9,546 bases of DNA, taken from NCBI GenBank assembly GCA_025350945.1, contig JANXWW010000183.1, positions 1 to 9,546 of the forward strand, in the 5' to 3' direction. The notes under the pieces are model-generated. The model was given only the letters and a program-made list of their open reading frames with translations. It had not been told where the DNA came from and did no database searches. A program made the position numbers and the translations under genes. Shown piece after piece: positions 7,354-9,546 of this stretch (position 1 is the first letter of the stretch; every line of letters begins with the position of its first letter). The stretch comes from Burkholderiales bacterium. Lineage in GTDB: Bacteria; Pseudomonadota; Gammaproteobacteria; Burkholderiales; Usitatibacteraceae.

Positions 7354-7467
7354 AATTGTGTCGCTGATTTGCGTCACTGTCTGTCGTGATTAAAAATCAG
7401 CAATGGCGCGGCAATGCGGTTGTCGCAGGGTTCAAACCCCAATAGGGACGGTCATTTCAGAGCAGTT

Positions 7468-7484
7468 ATGCCCGAAGATGCCCG
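7468..7484. repeat. Short direct repeat ATGCCCG x2, ten bases apart
   Basis: ATGCCCG occurs at 7468-7474 and again at 7478-7484. The copies start exactly ten bases apart, about one helical turn, between the two candidate promoters of the manC operon. The spacing would suit a regulator touching one DNA face, but two 7-base copies are weak evidence. Confidence 0.3.
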
Positions 7485-7500
7485 TGTATACTAAGGTTTT

Positions 7501-7529
7501 AATATTGTAAGAATTTGTTCTAATGTCAT
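7501..7529 (-). promoter_or_regulatory. Candidate sigma-70 promoter for the manC-kps operon (distal)
   Basis: On the minus strand ATGACA (7529-7524, 5/6) and AATATT (7506-7501, 4/6) are 17 bases apart in an AT-rich stretch just after the DUF5916 stop codon. A transcript from here would carry a leader of more than 200 bases, including the direct repeat at 7468-7484 and the possible leader ORF. The match is moderate and may be chance in AT-rich DNA. Confidence 0.25.
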
Positions 7530-7554
7530 TGCCACGCCGTGCGAATTAAATCTG

Positions 7555-9546
7555 CTAAATCAAATCCGCCAGATCAAATGCCCAAGACCATTTTGCGAAA
7601 ATCTCCCCTTGTCGACGGGTGTTGTGACTGGCTGGGTCAATGGTGCGAGATTGGGTTATGCCAAGGTAGAAATTGGTGCCCAGTCCGCGTCGATGACCGT
7701 ATACCACTGAAGCAATTTCACTTTTCTCGAATGCACTGACGCTGCTTTGATAAAGCGAAGGGCTGCGCCGCACGCCGTTGTACTGGGCGATCAAGCGGAG
7801 CGTATCGCGGGCTGTGAAGTGATAAACCGATTTCAGTTGCACCGCGCGTTCCTGCAAGATTCGCCTGGAGCCTGACGACACAGACTCAATTGAGTTGATG
7901 ACCGAATTGTCGATGCGCGGTTCAATCTCCCAACGGTCGCTGATGCGAATCGTGCCAGTGAGCGCGTATGCATATCCTTGTCCAACGCGGTTATTCGCCA
8001 CATCGCCTCGGTCACCGATTGTCGCCTCTGCAAAAAAGTAAGTGAGCATGCGACCCGGATTCGATTCGATGTTGAAATAGAACTGATCTAGTTTCAGCGG
8101 CACGCCCTGTTTTTGATAGCGCACCAAATTGTTGGGTCGCCATGCCATATAAATGCCGGTGCTGCGCGGTAGTTGAAGAAACAATGCGGGGTTTAGCCGC
8201 TGTTCGAGAATGCGACCGTCTTTGTCCTCTTTGCGGCTGATATTGAACTGGGCGGAAATTTCATTGAACGGACCAAGGTCACGAATTTTGTACGCTGTCT
8301 CCTGATACGCGTTGTTGTAACCAGCCTGTGAAAAAAATCCGTTGTCCGCGCGAAAGCCTGAGCCGACATGTTCAAGTCCGCCTGAAAAATTCCATTGTGT
8401 TCCACCGTAGTTGTAATCGAGCAATACCGCTTCGTCATTGCGCGGAACGTCTGCAGCAATCAAATCAGTGTTGCGTTCATCGCGCGTGGTACTGGCCAAC
8501 ACCTGCCCGCGCACGCGCAATTCCCCATTGGGCCGCCACACAAAATCCGCACCACCTACACGGTTGTACATCGGCTTTTTGCCGCCGGCAGTATCATAGG
8601 TGCGATCACTCACCAAGCCACCAAATGACCACGTGCCGAAATTCGCGCGACCGCGAGCAATCGTGGCTTGAGACTTTGAATCCTGCGTGGCCACATTGGT
8701 ATTTAATGGGCCAGGCAATAGGATAAGTCCCTTGCCATCGTCGCGGGTCGTGAGAAAAATAAAGTCAGTTCCATCGTTACGCTGGGTAAGGCGCGCACCC
8801 CACGCAGGATCGGTAATGGATCGCGTGTAAATCGCGCTAAAAGGTGTGGAGAGAATGTCGGCACCTTCGAGAAAGAACGGACGCTTTTCCGGAAAAAACA
8901 GCGCGAATTGTGCATTTGAGGCAAGCTGCGGCGAATCGAGTTCGACCTGCGAAAAATCAGGATTGATGGTCGCGTCAAACACCAGATCGGCGCGGGGGCG
9001 AAATTTTACATCTACACTGGGAATGAAATCGCTTTTTGCCGATTGTGCTGCACCATTTGTTTTGTCGCTTGCGCGGCGAAGCGTGATTTGTGGCGTGACG
9101 GTCAGCTCGCGGCCGTGTGGTAAATCTTGCATGCCGCTGAGTGTTTGTGCGTAGCACATCAGGCAATTCTGATCGCGCGGGATCTGCGCATTCGCGAAGC
9201 GATATATCTGATCGCGCCCGGTTCCCCGAATAATAATGATGCTCCAGTTCTCTGATGCCGGGGAAGAATAACGCAGTGTGGAAAACGGAATTTTTACTTC
9301 TGCCGTCCAGCCTGTCGCGGTGCGCTGCGTTTGCGTTTCCCACTCAAAATCAGGCGAAAAATCTTCGTTGCCTGAATCCTCGTTGTAAAGCCCGTCGCCG
9401 ATGGAGCCCGATGCGCTGACGCGAAATATTTGTGCGAATTTACGTGTGCCAATCGGATCAATATGCAACGCAAAAAAATCCTGCGAGCCAAATACTTGAT
9501 CGCGCCGGACTAATGGCGCATCAATTTTTGCAGGATCGGGATCAAA
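7555..9546 (-). CDS. DUF5916 outer-membrane beta-barrel protein with CBM9-like domain (N-terminus outside window)
   Basis: The visible 663 residues are open to the right edge, so the signal peptide and first residues are missing. A TTG at 9468 is internal: the 26 codons before it continue the same domain (FDPDPAKIDAPLVRRDQVFG then SQDFFALHIDP). The N-terminal part resembles the CBM9-like domain of this family (GWTAEVKIPFSTLRY, about 79-93), with a CLMC pair near 128-131. The junction motif INPDFSQVELDSPQ (about 194-207) and FFPEKRPFFLEGADIL (217-232) are the strongest DUF5916 marks. The rest alternates polar and hydrophobic residues with many aromatics, consistent with a large outer-membrane barrel. 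It ends WSWAFDLADLI, so the usual terminal phenylalanine is followed by six more residues. The family has no firmly established function; carbohydrate binding or surface transport is inferred. It lies upstream of, and parallel to, the capsule genes but is separated by 282 bases, so co-function is unproven. Confidence 0.85.
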   Translation of the reverse strand, partial: FDPDPAKIDAPLVRRDQVFGSQDFFALHIDPIGTRKFAQIFRVSASGSIGDGLYNEDSGNEDFSPDFEWETQTQRTATGWTAEVKIPFSTLRYSSPASENWSIIIIRGTGRDQIYRFANAQIPRDQNCLMCYAQTLSGMQDLPHGRELTVTPQITLRRASDKTNGAAQSAKSDFIPSVDVKFRPRADLVFDATINPDFSQVELDSPQLASNAQFALFFPEKRPFFLEGADILSTPFSAIYTRSITDPAWGARLTQRNDGTDFIFLTTRDDGKGLILLPGPLNTNVATQDSKSQATIARGRANFGTWSFGGLVSDRTYDTAGGKKPMYNRVGGADFVWRPNGELRVRGQVLASTTRDERNTDLIAADVPRNDEAVLLDYNYGGTQWNFSGGLEHVGSGFRADNGFFSQAGYNNAYQETAYKIRDLGPFNEISAQFNISRKEDKDGRILEQRLNPALFLQLPRSTGIYMAWRPNNLVRYQKQGVPLKLDQFYFNIESNPGRMLTYFFAEATIGDRGDVANNRVGQGYAYALTGTIRISDRWEIEPRIDNSVINSIESVSSGSRRILQERAVQLKSVYHFTARDTLRLIAQYNGVRRSPSLYQSSVSAFEKSEIASVVYGHRRGLGTNFYLGITQSRTIDPASHNTRRQGEIFAKWSWAFDLADLI

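Larger units (their letters stand above)
7273..7554. other. Intergenic region between the DUF5916 gene and manC
   Basis: This 282-base stretch separates the outer-membrane protein gene from the polysaccharide operon. It holds the two candidate promoters, the direct repeat and the possible leader ORF listed separately. I see no strong hairpin followed by a T-run that would terminate the DUF5916 transcript, no recognisable ops/JUMPstart element and no complete RNA gene. Confidence 0.6.

Noticed and set aside
7273..7377. 35-residue N-terminal extension of ManC from a GTG at 7377, including the LKLVPQMKLVP near-repeat
   Set aside because: The family begins at MKLVPTIL, the extension is not conserved-looking, and it crosses the proximal promoter candidate. 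The apparent KLVP duplication uses different codons and is probably chance.
7425..7450. tRNA T-arm-like string GGGTTCAAACCCC and nearby CCCCAATAGGG
   Set aside because: Only about three base pairs flank the loop and no D-arm, anticodon arm or acceptor stem can be assembled around it. The alternative small hairpins are too short and lack a T-run to be a terminator or attenuator.
7467..7494. Plus-strand mini-ORF ATGCCCGAAGATGCCCG... ending in TAA
   Set aside because: It has only 8 codons, a weak upstream purine stretch, the opposite orientation to all genes here, and no sign of being expressed.
7273..7554. Search for a JUMPstart/ops element (GGCGGTAG type) before the polysaccharide operon
   Set aside because: No match was found on either strand, so RfaH-type control is not supported.
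8328..8726. 132-codon plus-strand frame opposite the DUF5916 gene
   Set aside because: It is antisense to a continuous, well-supported barrel-coding frame and is rich in R, H, C and W as typical for shadow frames.
1..9546. CRISPR arrays, insertion sequences, integrases, toxin-antitoxin or other mobile or defence genes
   Set aside because: No regularly spaced repeats, transposase motifs or defence-type domains were seen on either strand.

Overview
The window looks like a chromosomal exopolysaccharide (capsule) locus from a Gram-negative proteobacterium. The evidence is an outer-membrane-barrel protein of the DUF5916 type, a KpsE/KpsM/KpsT-like ABC export set, and a bifunctional ManC with a 'HPKPF' variant of the pyrophosphorylase signature. 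The moderate GC content and the style of the glycosyltransferase and ManC suggest a betaproteobacterium (Burkholderiales-like), but this is an impression and not a demonstrated assignment. All convincing genes lie on the minus strand, so the window reads biologically from right to left.

Right part (7555-9546): the C-terminal 663 residues of a DUF5916 protein. It has a CBM9-like N-terminal domain followed by a large predicted beta-barrel, and its N-terminus is outside the window. A 282-base intergenic region (7273-7554) follows, with two candidate sigma-70 promoters facing the capsule genes, a possible 8-codon leader ORF and a short direct repeat.

Middle part (3177-7272): manC (GDP-mannose supply), then a KpsE-like polysaccharide co-polymerase, a KpsM-like permease and a KpsT-like ATPase. 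The last two overlap by 4 bases. Together they form the inner-membrane part of an ABC-dependent capsule exporter. No KpsD/Wza-type outer-membrane channel or KpsC/KpsS Kdo-transferase lies in the window.

Left part (1-3119): a GT4-type glycosyltransferase, an alpha/beta-hydrolase-like protein with a helical TPR-like C-terminus, and the start of a class I SAM methyltransferase that runs off the left edge. The hydrolase region is visibly more AT-rich than manC, as is common for the variable, structure-determining part of capsule loci. The likely division of labour is that ManC makes GDP-mannose, the glycosyltransferase adds a sugar, the hydrolase and methyltransferase modify the glycan or its precursors, and KpsE/M/T export the chain. 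Short gaps and the consistent orientation suggest one transcription unit from manC leftwards. Several start codons in the left part appear to be TTG.
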